A stretch of DNA of 39,488 nt, taken from the NCBI GenBank assembly GCA_964584495.1, contig CAZPAH010000009.1, positions 1 to 39,488 of the forward strand, in the 5' to 3' direction. The stretch comes from CAZPAH01 sp964584495. Lineage in GTDB: Bacteria; Krumholzibacteriota; Krumholzibacteriia; Krumholzibacteriales; Krumholzibacteriaceae. The position numbers were made by a program, and so were the translations under genes. The notes beneath the pieces are model-generated. The model was not told the origin of the DNA. It ran no database searches and saw only the letters and a list, made by a program, of their open reading frames with translations. This document shows positions 24,471-32,519 of this stretch, one piece after another (position 1 is the stretch's first letter; every line of letters starts with the position of its first letter).

Positions 24471-25606
24471 TCGGAAGACGACCGGGGCGAAAGGCCCGGT
24501 GGACTGGAGAGCAAACTATCAGGGAAAGAGACGTAATAAACTTTCTGAGAGAGCGCTTCCCGGGATCGGGGATCGGAGATGACGCGGCCGTTCTGCCGGC
24601 CGTCGATGGAGAGATACTGTTCGCGGCCGATGCGGCGGTCGAGAACGTTCACTTCGATCCGGCCCGATCGACGTACGGGCAGGCGGTTCAGAAACTCGTC
24701 ACGGCGAACGTGTCGGACATCTACGCCATGGGCGGCAAGGCTCTAACTATTCTCTTCACGGCCGGCCTGCCCCACGGGGCGGGGGACGAGATGCTCGAGG
24801 ATATCGCCCTAGGGCTCAGGACGGGCTGCGACTATTACGGGATCGATCTGGCGGGAGGAGACACGGTTCTCTCGCCGGAGGGCTGCTTTTTCAACATAGC
24901 GATCCTGGGCGGCTGCGGCATCGGCGAGGCGGTGATGCGCACTGGGGCGCGCCCAGGAGACGCCCTGGTGATCTCGGGGGATTGCGGCGGATCGCTCGCC
25001 GGAATGAGGCTCCTGGAGGCGATATTCTCCGGAAAGGGCGAAAAGCCTTTTCGTAAGCTGCTTGGTGAGGGGGGCGGGAGGCCGGAAGCCGCGAGGGGAT
25101 GCATACCGCATCTTTCCCTGCGGACGGGCGAGGAGGATCTGCGCGAGCTGTGCGAGGAGCACGGCCTCGATCCCGGGTTCGGTCCCGTTCTCGATCTGGC
25201 GAGACGCCATCTCTGTCCGAGGGCCGGGGAGGCGGCCGGCGCGTCGGAGGGAGCAGGGCCGGGGGCTCATGCCATGATCGATATCAGCGACGGCGTCGCC
25301 AGGGATCTCAGGACCCTCTGCCGGGAGAGCGGTGTGGGGGCGGTGATCTTCGAGGAGGCTCTTCCCTTGCCCCGGATACTCAGGGAGCGCTTGGAAGCGG
25401 GCGACGACTACCTTCTAGATCTGGCTCTTTCGAGCGGAGAGGAATATTCGATCCTCGAGGCGATCGCCGATTCGGAGGAAACGCGCCTGCCGTGCGGGAC
25501 GGTTAAGATAGGCAGTGTGCTTCCCGCCGCCGAGGGGATAACGGTCGTGGGAAGGGGCGGGGAGAGAAGAGAGATCCCGGACGGGGGGTACGAGCACATC
25601 TTCTGA
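24467..25606 (+). CDS. thiL: Thiamine-monophosphate kinase, with central insertion
   Basis: ThiL phosphorylates thiamine monophosphate to the pyrophosphate cofactor. The 379-residue product has GIGDDAAVL at 35-43, with ligands D38 and D39. SDIYAMGG, AGGDT (D132) and MIDISDGVARDL (270-281) follow, all in order. Common ThiLs have about 320-340 residues. The excess lies between about 195 and 268, a Gly/Arg/Glu-rich stretch (GEGGGRPEAARG, CPRAGEAAGASEGAG) before MIDISDG. The start is the ATG of an ATGA overlap with nnr; an open frame continues upstream, but that part reads through nnr and is not coding. Confidence 0.92.
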   Translation: MIGRRPGRKARWTGEQTIRERDVINFLRERFPGSGIGDDAAVLPAVDGEILFAADAAVENVHFDPARSTYGQAVQKLVTANVSDIYAMGGKALTILFTAGLPHGAGDEMLEDIALGLRTGCDYYGIDLAGGDTVLSPEGCFFNIAILGGCGIGEAVMRTGARPGDALVISGDCGGSLAGMRLLEAIFSGKGEKPFRKLLGEGGGRPEAARGCIPHLSLRTGEEDLRELCEEHGLDPGFGPVLDLARRHLCPRAGEAAGASEGAGPGAHAMIDISDGVARDLRTLCRESGVGAVIFEEALPLPRILRERLEAGDDYLLDLALSSGEEYSILEAIADSEETRLPCGTVKIGSVLPAAEGITVVGRGGERREIPDGGYEHIF

Positions 25607-25654
25607 CGGGCATTCACCTGTTACGTACGGCCCGAGAGAGGGCCACGCTTGGGA

Positions 25655-25673
25655 GGCGGCCCGGCTGGCCGCC
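25655..25673 (+). other. GC hairpin abutting the histidine-phosphatase ribosome site
   Basis: GGCGGCC and GGCCGCC form a perfect 7-bp stem with a 5-nt loop. The stem ends directly before GGGAGG (25674-25679), the Shine-Dalgarno sequence of the next gene. It could stall polymerase or tune ribosome access; no T-tract follows, so it is not a standard terminator. Confidence 0.4.
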
Positions 25674-25683
25674 GGGAGGATAG

Positions 25684-26307
25684 ATGCTACTTTACCTCAT
25701 TAGACACGGGCAGACGGACTGGAACAGGGAAAGAAGGATAATGGGAACCGCCGATATCCCGCTGAACAGGTTCGGCAGACGGACGGTCGGGGAGCTTGCA
25801 GGGTTCCTCGCGAAGGAAAGGATACAGGCGCTTTACACGGGGACGATCGCCAGGACGCTCGAAACGGCCGGGATACTGGGAGAAGTATGGAAGGTAAAAC
25901 CGGTCGAGGACGAAAGGCTCAATGAATCGAACTACGACAGGTGGGCCGGAAAGAGATACGATGAGATGAAGGGCGATCCGGACTTCGATCTATATTCGAC
26001 CGCGCCCACCCGGGCGGACTTTTCGAGCGGTGAGACGATGCTGGATATTCAAGACCGCGCGCTGAAGGCCGTCGGAAGGATAATCGGGGAATCAAACGGA
26101 GAAAAGGCGGCCCTCGTATCCCACAGCGACGTTATCAAGCCGGTGATCGTGCATTATCTCCGGATGAGCCTCGACGACATGCACAGGATCGCCGTCGCGA
26201 ACGCGTCGGTAAGCCTCATAGATATAGGTGCGCCGGAACATTCCAGGGTGAGGTACGTCAACCTGATGCCCTGGAAGTGGCTGCGCGATGCGGAACTCGA
26301 TAGATAG
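25684..26307 (+). CDS. Histidine phosphatase family protein (phosphoglycerate-mutase-like)
   Basis: The 207-residue product has the phosphohistidine motif RHG at 7-9 (LIRHGQTDWN), with H8 the expected nucleophile. A second Arg is in TIARTLETA, the acid/base E81 in LNESNYDRWAG, and H147 in LVSHSDVIKP. The family covers cofactor-dependent phosphoglycerate mutases, alpha-ribazole phosphatase (CobC) and broad phosphatases. The length and the small C-terminal region fit a phosphatase better than a glycolytic mutase, but no cobalamin genes are nearby. GGGAGG lies 4 nt before the ATG. tsaD starts 15 nt after it. Confidence 0.87.
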   Translation: MLLYLIRHGQTDWNRERRIMGTADIPLNRFGRRTVGELAGFLAKERIQALYTGTIARTLETAGILGEVWKVKPVEDERLNESNYDRWAGKRYDEMKGDPDFDLYSTAPTRADFSSGETMLDIQDRALKAVGRIIGESNGEKAALVSHSDVIKPVIVHYLRMSLDDMHRIAVANASVSLIDIGAPEHSRVRYVNLMPWKWLRDAELDR

Positions 26308-26322
26308 GGAGGACGGCGGGCG

Positions 26323-27333
26323 ATGGAAAAGCTTTACCTGGGAATAGAGACCTCGTGCGACGATACCTCATGCGCCGTTTACTCGAACGACCGCTCCGTG
26401 ATCGTCCACAGGACCGCCGTCCAACTCGATCATGCCAGGTATGGCGGGGTCGTCCCCGAGATAGCGTCTAGATCGCACATGAAGACTCTCCTCCCGCTCT
26501 ACGAGTCGGTTCTGGAGGATTCGGGCGCCAGCCTGAAAGACCTTTCCGGGATAGGAGTGACAAACGGGCCGGGGCTAACCGGGTCGCTCCTCGTCGGACT
26601 CTCTTTCGCCAAGGGACTTTCCTACGGCAGCGGTGTTCCCCTCGTCGGCATACATCACCTCGAAGGACATATCCTTGCCAATGCCATCGAGGGAGATCTC
26701 CATTCGCCCGCTCTGATTCTCGTCGTGTCGGGAGGGCACACGCAGCTCATCCATATGGAGAGGGTGGGGAATTACCGCTTCCTAGGCGGAACGAGAGACG
26801 ACGCGGCCGGCGAGGCGTTCGACAAGATAGGAAAATTGCTCGGCCTCCCCTTTCCGGGCGGGCCCTCGATCGAACGTGCCGCTCTCGAAGGAGACCGTGA
26901 GGCGTTCGATTTTCCAAGGGCCCTGAAGCATTCCGGCGAATGCGATTTCTCTTTCTCCGGGCTGAAAACGGCCGTAAGACTCAAGGTCGAATCGTACGAA
27001 CGGTTGACCGGCAGGCTTGTCGGCGATATAGCCGCTTCCGCGCAGGAGGCGATTGTCGATATACTGGCTATCAAATCGGTGATGGCGGCGAGAAGGAGCC
27101 GTTGCGCCAGGTTCTACATGGCGGGGGGGGTCGCTGCGAACGGGAGGCTCCGCGAGGTGATCGGAAGCAGGATGGAAACGGAAGGAATCAAAGTTTCCTG
27201 GCCGCCGGTCGCTTATTGCACGGATAACGCGGCGATGATAGCCTGCGCTGCGTCGTATCATATCGAGGCGGGCCGTAGAGACGGGCTCGATCTCAACACC
27301 TTTCCGAGGGGGAAGCTGCTCTCCTGGCGATAG
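26323..27333 (+). CDS. tsaD: tRNA N6-adenosine threonylcarbamoyltransferase TsaD
   Basis: TsaD transfers the threonylcarbamoyl group to A37 of ANN-decoding tRNAs, working with TsaB and TsaE. The 336-residue product carries ETSCDDTSCAVY at the start, GPGLTGSLLVGLSFAKGL, and the metal ligands H112 and H116 in HHLEGH with D301 in CTDNAAMIA. SGGHTQL, FPGGPSIE and AGGVAANGRLR complete the ASKHA fold. TsaB and TsaE are not in this window; TsaE is often fused or next to Nnr in other genomes, so the loose nnr-tsaD linkage here is of interest. GGGAGG lies in the short gap upstream. Confidence 0.97.
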   Translation: MEKLYLGIETSCDDTSCAVYSNDRSVIVHRTAVQLDHARYGGVVPEIASRSHMKTLLPLYESVLEDSGASLKDLSGIGVTNGPGLTGSLLVGLSFAKGLSYGSGVPLVGIHHLEGHILANAIEGDLHSPALILVVSGGHTQLIHMERVGNYRFLGGTRDDAAGEAFDKIGKLLGLPFPGGPSIERAALEGDREAFDFPRALKHSGECDFSFSGLKTAVRLKVESYERLTGRLVGDIAASAQEAIVDILAIKSVMAARRSRCARFYMAGGVAANGRLREVIGSRMETEGIKVSWPPVAYCTDNAAMIACAASYHIEAGRRDGLDLNTFPRGKLLSWR

Positions 27334-27438
27334 AGGCCGCCCGGCCACCAAAACCGCGATGTAGTTTTCATACTTCAAGTTAGCTTTATGCAACCCGAAT
27401 CGGGCCGGGGCGTCGATCCTGCAAGAATCAGCCTTTGA

Positions 27439-27455
27439 CCGGCCGTTGCGGCCGG
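27439..27455 (+). promoter_or_regulatory. Inverted repeat upstream of the sigma-54 promoter, possible activator site
   Basis: CCGGCC-GTTGC-GGCCGG is a perfect 6-bp inverted repeat ending 66 nt before the -24 element. The same 275-nt gap also has CCCGA-A-TCGGG at 27394-27404 and GTCG-N6-CGAC near 27488-27501. Sigma-54 activators bind such sites 80-150 bp upstream. No T-tract follows, so tsaD termination is the weaker reading. Confidence 0.3.
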
Positions 27456-27520
27456 CTCCTTGTGCACGTCCAACCCCTTTAACGATAGTCGTTTGCGCGA
27501 CAAGTTCGCGGGAGGGGCCT

Positions 27521-27535
27521 TGGCATGTTAATTGC
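27521..27535 (+). promoter_or_regulatory. Candidate sigma-54 (-24/-12) promoter of the signalling operon
   Basis: TGGCATG-TTAA-TTGC, preceded by T and followed by C, matches the RpoN consensus with GG at 27522-27523 and GC at 27534-27535 in the 12-nt register. Initiation is expected near 27547, 62 nt before the first ATG. The site is intergenic and correctly oriented. It also forms a TTGGCA/TGCCAA inverted repeat followed by CTTTTT, so a weak terminator-like structure is the competing reading. Confidence 0.62.
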
Positions 27536-27608
27536 CAAACATCTTTTTGCTCGATGTACGTTCTGTCGCGGAAAAGTGACCGCACGCTGAAATTCAGGGG
27601 TCGGCTAG

Positions 27609-28589
27609 ATGCAAACAGGAAACGACAGGGATTCTTTTAAAATTTTGGTAATAGACGATGAGGAGCATATCCGCAGGATTCTGCAGTTCCAACTTCAGAA
27701 GAACGGGTACACCGTCTCGACCGCCGAGAACGGCGAGGTCGCTCTGGAGATGGTGCGCCGCGAATCGCCGGATCTGATAATTCTCGATCTGATGATGCCG
27801 AGGATGGATGGATTCGAGGTGTGCCGGAGGCTTCGCGGGGATTTCCAGACGAATCAGATACCGATAATAATGCTTACCGCCAAGAGCGATCTGACCGACA
27901 AGATAAAGGGTTTGCGCGACGGGGCGAACGATTACCTGGTCAAGCCATATTCGAATGAAGAGCTTCTTCTCAGGGTGAGGAACGTTCTCGACTGGAGCCA
28001 GGCCCAGAAAAACGCGAATCCGCTCACGGGGTTCGCCGGGAACAAGGCGATAGACAAGGAGCTTCAGCGCCGCATACAGAACGTGGAGTCTTTTGCCTTC
28101 ATGTATATCGATATCGACAACTTCAAGGCATACAACGATTACTACGGATACAAGAAAGGTGACGAGTCGATTCTTTTTCTTGCCGACACGATCACCGAAG
28201 CGATCAATTCCCTAGGCGGCTCGAGCGATTTCGTCGGCCATATCGGCGGGGACGATTTCGTGATCATAACCTCGATCGAACGGGCCGAGTTCATTTCCCG
28301 CCATATCATCGATGAATTCGACAAGGGCTCGCTGGTACTGCTCAGCGAGGAGGATATCCGGAAAGGATACCTAGAGATCAGAAACCGGCTCGGGGAGATA
28401 AAGAGGGTGCCGCTGATGTCCCTGACCATAGCGCTCGTGATCGACGAGGGGGGAAGGTTGAAGCACTTCGCCCAGGTCAGCGATATTGCATCGGAACTCA
28501 AGAAATTCGGAAAGGGAATGATGGGAAGCGTGGTCGTCAGAGAAAGACGCAAGGGGAATGCTCCGGCGGAAAAGCTAGAACGATTATGA
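27609..28589 (+). CDS. Response regulator: REC domain fused to GGDEF-like domain (GGDDF)
   Basis: In this 326-residue product, residues 10-130 are a complete receiver: acidic pair D16-D17, phospho-acceptor D60 (LDLMMP), T90 and K112. Residues about 140-310 are a GGDEF-type diguanylate cyclase domain with NPLTGF at its start, FMYIDIDNFKAYNDYYGYKKGDE, and the signature as GGDDF at 213-217, one conservative change from GGDEF. The RxxD inhibitory site is absent (GSSD at 204-207). It may make cyclic-di-GMP on phosphorylation or have become a binding-only domain. It is the first gene after the candidate sigma-54 promoter, with AGGGG 8 nt before the ATG. Confidence 0.88.
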   Translation: MQTGNDRDSFKILVIDDEEHIRRILQFQLQKNGYTVSTAENGEVALEMVRRESPDLIILDLMMPRMDGFEVCRRLRGDFQTNQIPIIMLTAKSDLTDKIKGLRDGANDYLVKPYSNEELLLRVRNVLDWSQAQKNANPLTGFAGNKAIDKELQRRIQNVESFAFMYIDIDNFKAYNDYYGYKKGDESILFLADTITEAINSLGGSSDFVGHIGGDDFVIITSIERAEFISRHIIDEFDKGSLVLLSEEDIRKGYLEIRNRLGEIKRVPLMSLTIALVIDEGGRLKHFAQVSDIASELKKFGKGMMGSVVVRERRKGNAPAEKLERL

Positions 28590-28670
28590 TCGATCCGGCC
28601 CTCAGGCGAGCAGAAGCTGGTACATCGATAAATTTTTTTCCGGCGGACCGCCGGTAATGGAGGCGCGGGA

Positions 28671-29489
28671 TTGGCAAGCTTAACCGAGATGAAACCCGGG
28701 AAAACGGTCGCGCGTACCGGCCGGGAGGCGCTTGCGGAAATCGAGAGGCTCAAGAAAGAGCTGGCCCGCTACAGAAGCGCATTCGACTCGGCCCGCCTTG
28801 TGATAGGGCACGAGTTCAACCGCCCCCTCACCTCCATAAACGGCTATATCGATCTTCTCGAATCGAGGTTCGAAGCGGTATCGGGCGAAAAAGAGTCGCT
28901 CTATTTCGCGAAGATAAAGATTGCGGTCGGGGAACTGGAAGAGCTCGTCGAATCGTTCATTCAGATGCTCAGTATCGATAGCGGGTTGCAGGACAGGGAG
29001 AGGCTTGAAGAGGTCGATCTGGGTGCGTTTATCGAGAAGATATCGAGGAAGCACTGCGAGAATCCCGGGGTGATCGAAAAACGGATCGATCCGGAAGTCG
29101 GCAGACTTTTCATTAACAGGAAATATATGGAAGTAATAATGGATAACCTTATTTCGAACGCGCTTAAGCACGGGGGTGAAGGGAAACCGGTAACGGTGAC
29201 CGCCCTGCTTTCAGACGACATGGGAGCGGAAGGGGCCGCAAGGAGGCTCGTCATAACGGTACGGGACGGCGGGGAAGGGATCCCCGAGAACGAGATCGGC
29301 GATATCTTCAACCCTTTCTATAAAGGTTCGTCCAACAGGAGCATAACGGGCCTCGGGTTGGGGCTTGCGCTGGTGAAGAATGTCGTATCGATGATGAAGG
29401 GGGAGGTCGGGATAGAGAGCAGGCCCGGCGAGGGAACGGCCGTGTCTTTCAGCGTTCCCCTCGCGGAAGAGTTGAAGAGCGTAAAGTAA
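28671..29489 (+). CDS. Soluble sensor histidine kinase
   Basis: The 272-residue product has no membrane helix. A short coiled-coil leader (about 17-38) precedes the HisKA helix pair with H47 in VIGHEFNRPLTSINGY. The ATPase domain has LISNALKHGG (N box), VRDGGEGIP (G1), IFNPFYKG (F box) and GLGLGLALVKN (G2). With no sensory domain of its own, it probably takes its input from a partner such as the preceding REC-GGDEF protein or the two membrane kinases after it. The start is TTG, with GGAGG 7 nt upstream; an ATG six codons later is less well placed. The next gene begins 22 nt after its stop. Confidence 0.87.
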   Translation: MASLTEMKPGKTVARTGREALAEIERLKKELARYRSAFDSARLVIGHEFNRPLTSINGYIDLLESRFEAVSGEKESLYFAKIKIAVGELEELVESFIQMLSIDSGLQDRERLEEVDLGAFIEKISRKHCENPGVIEKRIDPEVGRLFINRKYMEVIMDNLISNALKHGGEGKPVTVTALLSDDMGAEGAARRLVITVRDGGEGIPENEIGDIFNPFYKGSSNRSITGLGLGLALVKNVVSMMKGEVGIESRPGEGTAVSFSVPLAEELKSVK

Positions 29490-29511
29490 CGAACCGGACA
29501 GGAACGATGCA

Positions 29512-32505
29512 ATGACATCTGCGGAAAACAGGGATAACAGGGGACTGGCTTACGTGAGCATCCCGCAGATAAGGCTCATAGAGTTGGTGGCGATATTCTG
29601 CATCGTCTACGTGGCGAGAGAACTGGCGGGGTTCAGCTACAAGGCGGGGCTTATATTGCTGGTTTTCCTCGGTTCGGCCTTTCTCAATCTATTGGTCGCC
29701 GGGCTGGAGAACAGGATCGCGGGCTATTTCAGATCGGGCGAGCCGGCAAAGGAGTTCTGGAACTGGACGACGGTAACCGTGGATTTGGTGACGGTGCTGG
29801 CGTTGATATATTTTACTGGAACGGTCAGGAGCCCCTTCCTCTTTCTCGTCGTTGTCCCCCTCTTCTTCGCCGGCAGGCTGCTTCCCGCCATGCCGGCCGG
29901 AATAACCGTCACGGCGATAACCATAATGACGGTTGCCGTCCTGGGTTTTCTCGAGATGAAGGGATTTATCCCGAACTTTTCGTGCCTGCCCGGCGATTCT
30001 TCAGGTGTGACGACCTCTCATTCCCTCGTCGGAACGATACTTGTGCTCGGCGGATTCATGAGCCTCATGACATACCTGTTCAGCACCTTCTACGACAATT
30101 TCGACATTTACTTCAAGAACGCCGAGGACAGGTTGATGAGCTCCAGGCAAAGGATCCTTGAGCTGACGAGGTTGTACGACATCAGCCTGGGAATAAACTC
30201 GGTGATATCGCTCGACACCCTTCTGAAGATGGTCTGTAAGGAGATCACCCTTCTTCTCAGAAGGCCCTGGGCCACGGTCATCCTTTCGGCAAAGGGCAAC
30301 GAAATAATAAAGCACGTGGAAATCGGCGAGCAAGGAGTCGTAAGCCATGAGATTGACGATGGAATCAACACCGATCCCCTCCTGCTGGAAGTAATGGCTC
30401 TCGAAGAGGGGGTGGTGATAGAGGACGTTACCGAGAACAGCATCTCTTCCGGCTCGTCGATAGTGAGGGGAAAAGGCCTGAAGCCCGTCCTGGTCGTCCC
30501 GATCCTTTCCGGAATGGATACGATCGGCGCCCTTGTAGTGGGCGACAGGCTGGTGACCCCCTTTACCGAGGAAGACGTGAGGCTCTTGACGATTCTATCG
30601 GGGCAGGTCGCGACGGCGATAGAGAAGAGCAGGTTGTACGATGTGATGAACAAACGTATCGGCAAGCTCGAGCAGGAGAAGGAAAACCTCGACAATTCGA
30701 CTAAGTTGATGATGGGCTACATCTCGCACCTCTCGCACGAATTCAAGACCCCTCTCACGTCGATAAAAGCCTACGTGGAATCGTTGAAAGACAATATCGA
30801 TGATCCGGGATTCGTGGAGAAAGATGATTTTCTCGGCGTCATCTCGACCGAGACGGACCGTCTCATCAGGATGGTCAACAAGGTGCTCGACATCTCCAAG
30901 ATAGAGTTCGGACAGAGAACGTTGAAGAGGAGGATATTCGACATATCGAAGCTGATATCGGAGGTCGAATCGTCGATCCAGCCTTATCTGCTGGAGAAAA
31001 GGCTGCATCTTATCGTCAAGTTGCCTGAGGAGCTTCCGATGATCGACGGCGACGAGGACCTGGTAAAGCAGGTCTTTATCAACTTGATAGGAAACGCGAT
31101 CAAATTCTCTCAGCACGATTCGCGCATATACATAAGCGCCGTGGAGGAAGCGGTCGCCGTGAAGGTCACGGTCAGGGACGAGGGAGCGGGAATATCCGCA
31201 AGGGATATGAAGAGTATCTTCAAGCAGTTCTACCAGGGCGGAAACGGTATAAGGGAAGGGGTCGGGCTGGGCCTGGCGATAGTTAAGAACATAGTGGAAC
31301 AGCACGGCGGATTTATTCAGGTCGCAAGCGACCTGGGAAAGGGCAGCACATTCACCTTCACCCTTCCGAAGGAGCACCATTTCAACGACCTTCTGGGATA
31401 TCTGTTCGATTCGGACGAAGCGAGGGACTCGATAAAGGAATTTTTCCACCTGTTCACGAAGCTTGTGGCCGAGATGCTTTCCGCCAAGATCGTTTCGATC
31501 ATGCTTCTCGACCAGGGACGCGAGGAGCTCTTCATAAAAGATTCCTACGGGCTCGATGATGAAATCGTGGGCGGCACCAGGGTGAAGCTGGGAGAGAATA
31601 TAGCGGGAAAGGTGGCCGCAACGGGAGAACCTCTCCTTATAGAGGATGTCGAAGAGTCCGGGTTGACCGGTGGCGACAACAATCCGCAGTACGAGACAAA
31701 ATCCCTGCTCAGCGCACCGTTGATAGTCGGGACGACCGTCATAGGGGTCATCAACGTCAACAACAAGACATCGGGCAGCTCGTTCTCGCAGGACGATCTT
31801 AATCTTCTCCTGAGCCTCTGTGAACGTTTCTCCAAAGCGGTGGAGCGAATGCGGGCGGCTGACGATATAAATTCTTTCCTCGAAGAGACCACGGGTTCCC
31901 TTCGTTCGCTCCTGGATATCTGCCAGAGAGATAAGGACGGCTTGAAAAAGAAGCTCGTGGAATGGGCGGTAAAGGTTTCGAGGAAATTACGCCTGAACGA
32001 GAAGGAAATACGCGTGATCCAGTACGTGTCGAGCATTCACGACGTGGGCATGACCCGCGTCAGCAACGAGATACTGAGAAAGACTCTTGAGCTGACCGCC
32101 GACGAGCTCGACGAGATAAGGAAGCACCCCCAGCGCGGGGCGGCGATCATGCGACCGCTGGAATTCATCGAGCTGGTCAGCCAGAACATTCTTTTCCATC
32201 ACGAGCGGATGGACGGCAAGGGTTACCCGATGGGATTGAAAGGGGATCAGATACCGATAGGGTCGAGGATCCTGGCGGTTCTCGACGCGTACGTCGCCAT
32301 GATAGGCAGCAGGCCTTACAGAAGGCAGCTTGCCGTTGAAGAGTCGATAGACGAGCTCGTCAGAAACTCCTGGACACAGTTCGATCCCGAAGTCGTAGCG
32401 GCTTTCGTGGAAGTTCTGATGGACGAGGGGCAGATCGAGGTCGAAATATACAGGATGATTAACGACAGGTTAAGGTTCGGCGGCAAACATCATGCCGCGC
32501 ATTGA
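29512..32505 (+). CDS. Membrane histidine kinase fused to GAF and HD-GYP domains (near-intact HD-GYP)
   Basis: The order in this 997-residue product is six transmembrane helices (about 20-191), a GAF domain (about 225-390), HisKA with H409 (ISHLSHEFKTPLTSIKAY), an ATPase with N528 and GVGLGLAIVKN, a second GAF (about 645-790), and an HD-GYP domain (about 815-985). HD-GYP ligands present are H843-D844 (SIHDVG), H872 (KHP), H896-H897 (HHERMDGKGYP) and D925. The first metal-binding His, usually in a HxxRV helix, is not seen (EWAVKVS). The family degrades cyclic-di-GMP. A kinase and a phosphodiesterase domain in one chain is uncommon. AGGAA lies 7 nt before the ATG. Confidence 0.9.
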   Translation: MTSAENRDNRGLAYVSIPQIRLIELVAIFCIVYVARELAGFSYKAGLILLVFLGSAFLNLLVAGLENRIAGYFRSGEPAKEFWNWTTVTVDLVTVLALIYFTGTVRSPFLFLVVVPLFFAGRLLPAMPAGITVTAITIMTVAVLGFLEMKGFIPNFSCLPGDSSGVTTSHSLVGTILVLGGFMSLMTYLFSTFYDNFDIYFKNAEDRLMSSRQRILELTRLYDISLGINSVISLDTLLKMVCKEITLLLRRPWATVILSAKGNEIIKHVEIGEQGVVSHEIDDGINTDPLLLEVMALEEGVVIEDVTENSISSGSSIVRGKGLKPVLVVPILSGMDTIGALVVGDRLVTPFTEEDVRLLTILSGQVATAIEKSRLYDVMNKRIGKLEQEKENLDNSTKLMMGYISHLSHEFKTPLTSIKAYVESLKDNIDDPGFVEKDDFLGVISTETDRLIRMVNKVLDISKIEFGQRTLKRRIFDISKLISEVESSIQPYLLEKRLHLIVKLPEELPMIDGDEDLVKQVFINLIGNAIKFSQHDSRIYISAVEEAVAVKVTVRDEGAGISARDMKSIFKQFYQGGNGIREGVGLGLAIVKNIVEQHGGFIQVASDLGKGSTFTFTLPKEHHFNDLLGYLFDSDEARDSIKEFFHLFTKLVAEMLSAKIVSIMLLDQGREELFIKDSYGLDDEIVGGTRVKLGENIAGKVAATGEPLLIEDVEESGLTGGDNNPQYETKSLLSAPLIVGTTVIGVINVNNKTSGSSFSQDDLNLLLSLCERFSKAVERMRAADDINSFLEETTGSLRSLLDICQRDKDGLKKKLVEWAVKVSRKLRLNEKEIRVIQYVSSIHDVGMTRVSNEILRKTLELTADELDEIRKHPQRGAAIMRPLEFIELVSQNILFHHERMDGKGYPMGLKGDQIPIGSRILAVLDAYVAMIGSRPYRRQLAVEESIDELVRNSWTQFDPEVVAAFVEVLMDEGQIEVEIYRMINDRLRFGGKHHAAH

Positions 32506-32519
32506 TCCGGGAGAAGCCG

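Noticed and set aside
27439..27455. tsaD terminator at CCGGCC-GTTGC-GGCCGG
   Set aside because: No T-tract follows, and its place 66 nt before a sigma-54 site suits a regulatory role at least as well.
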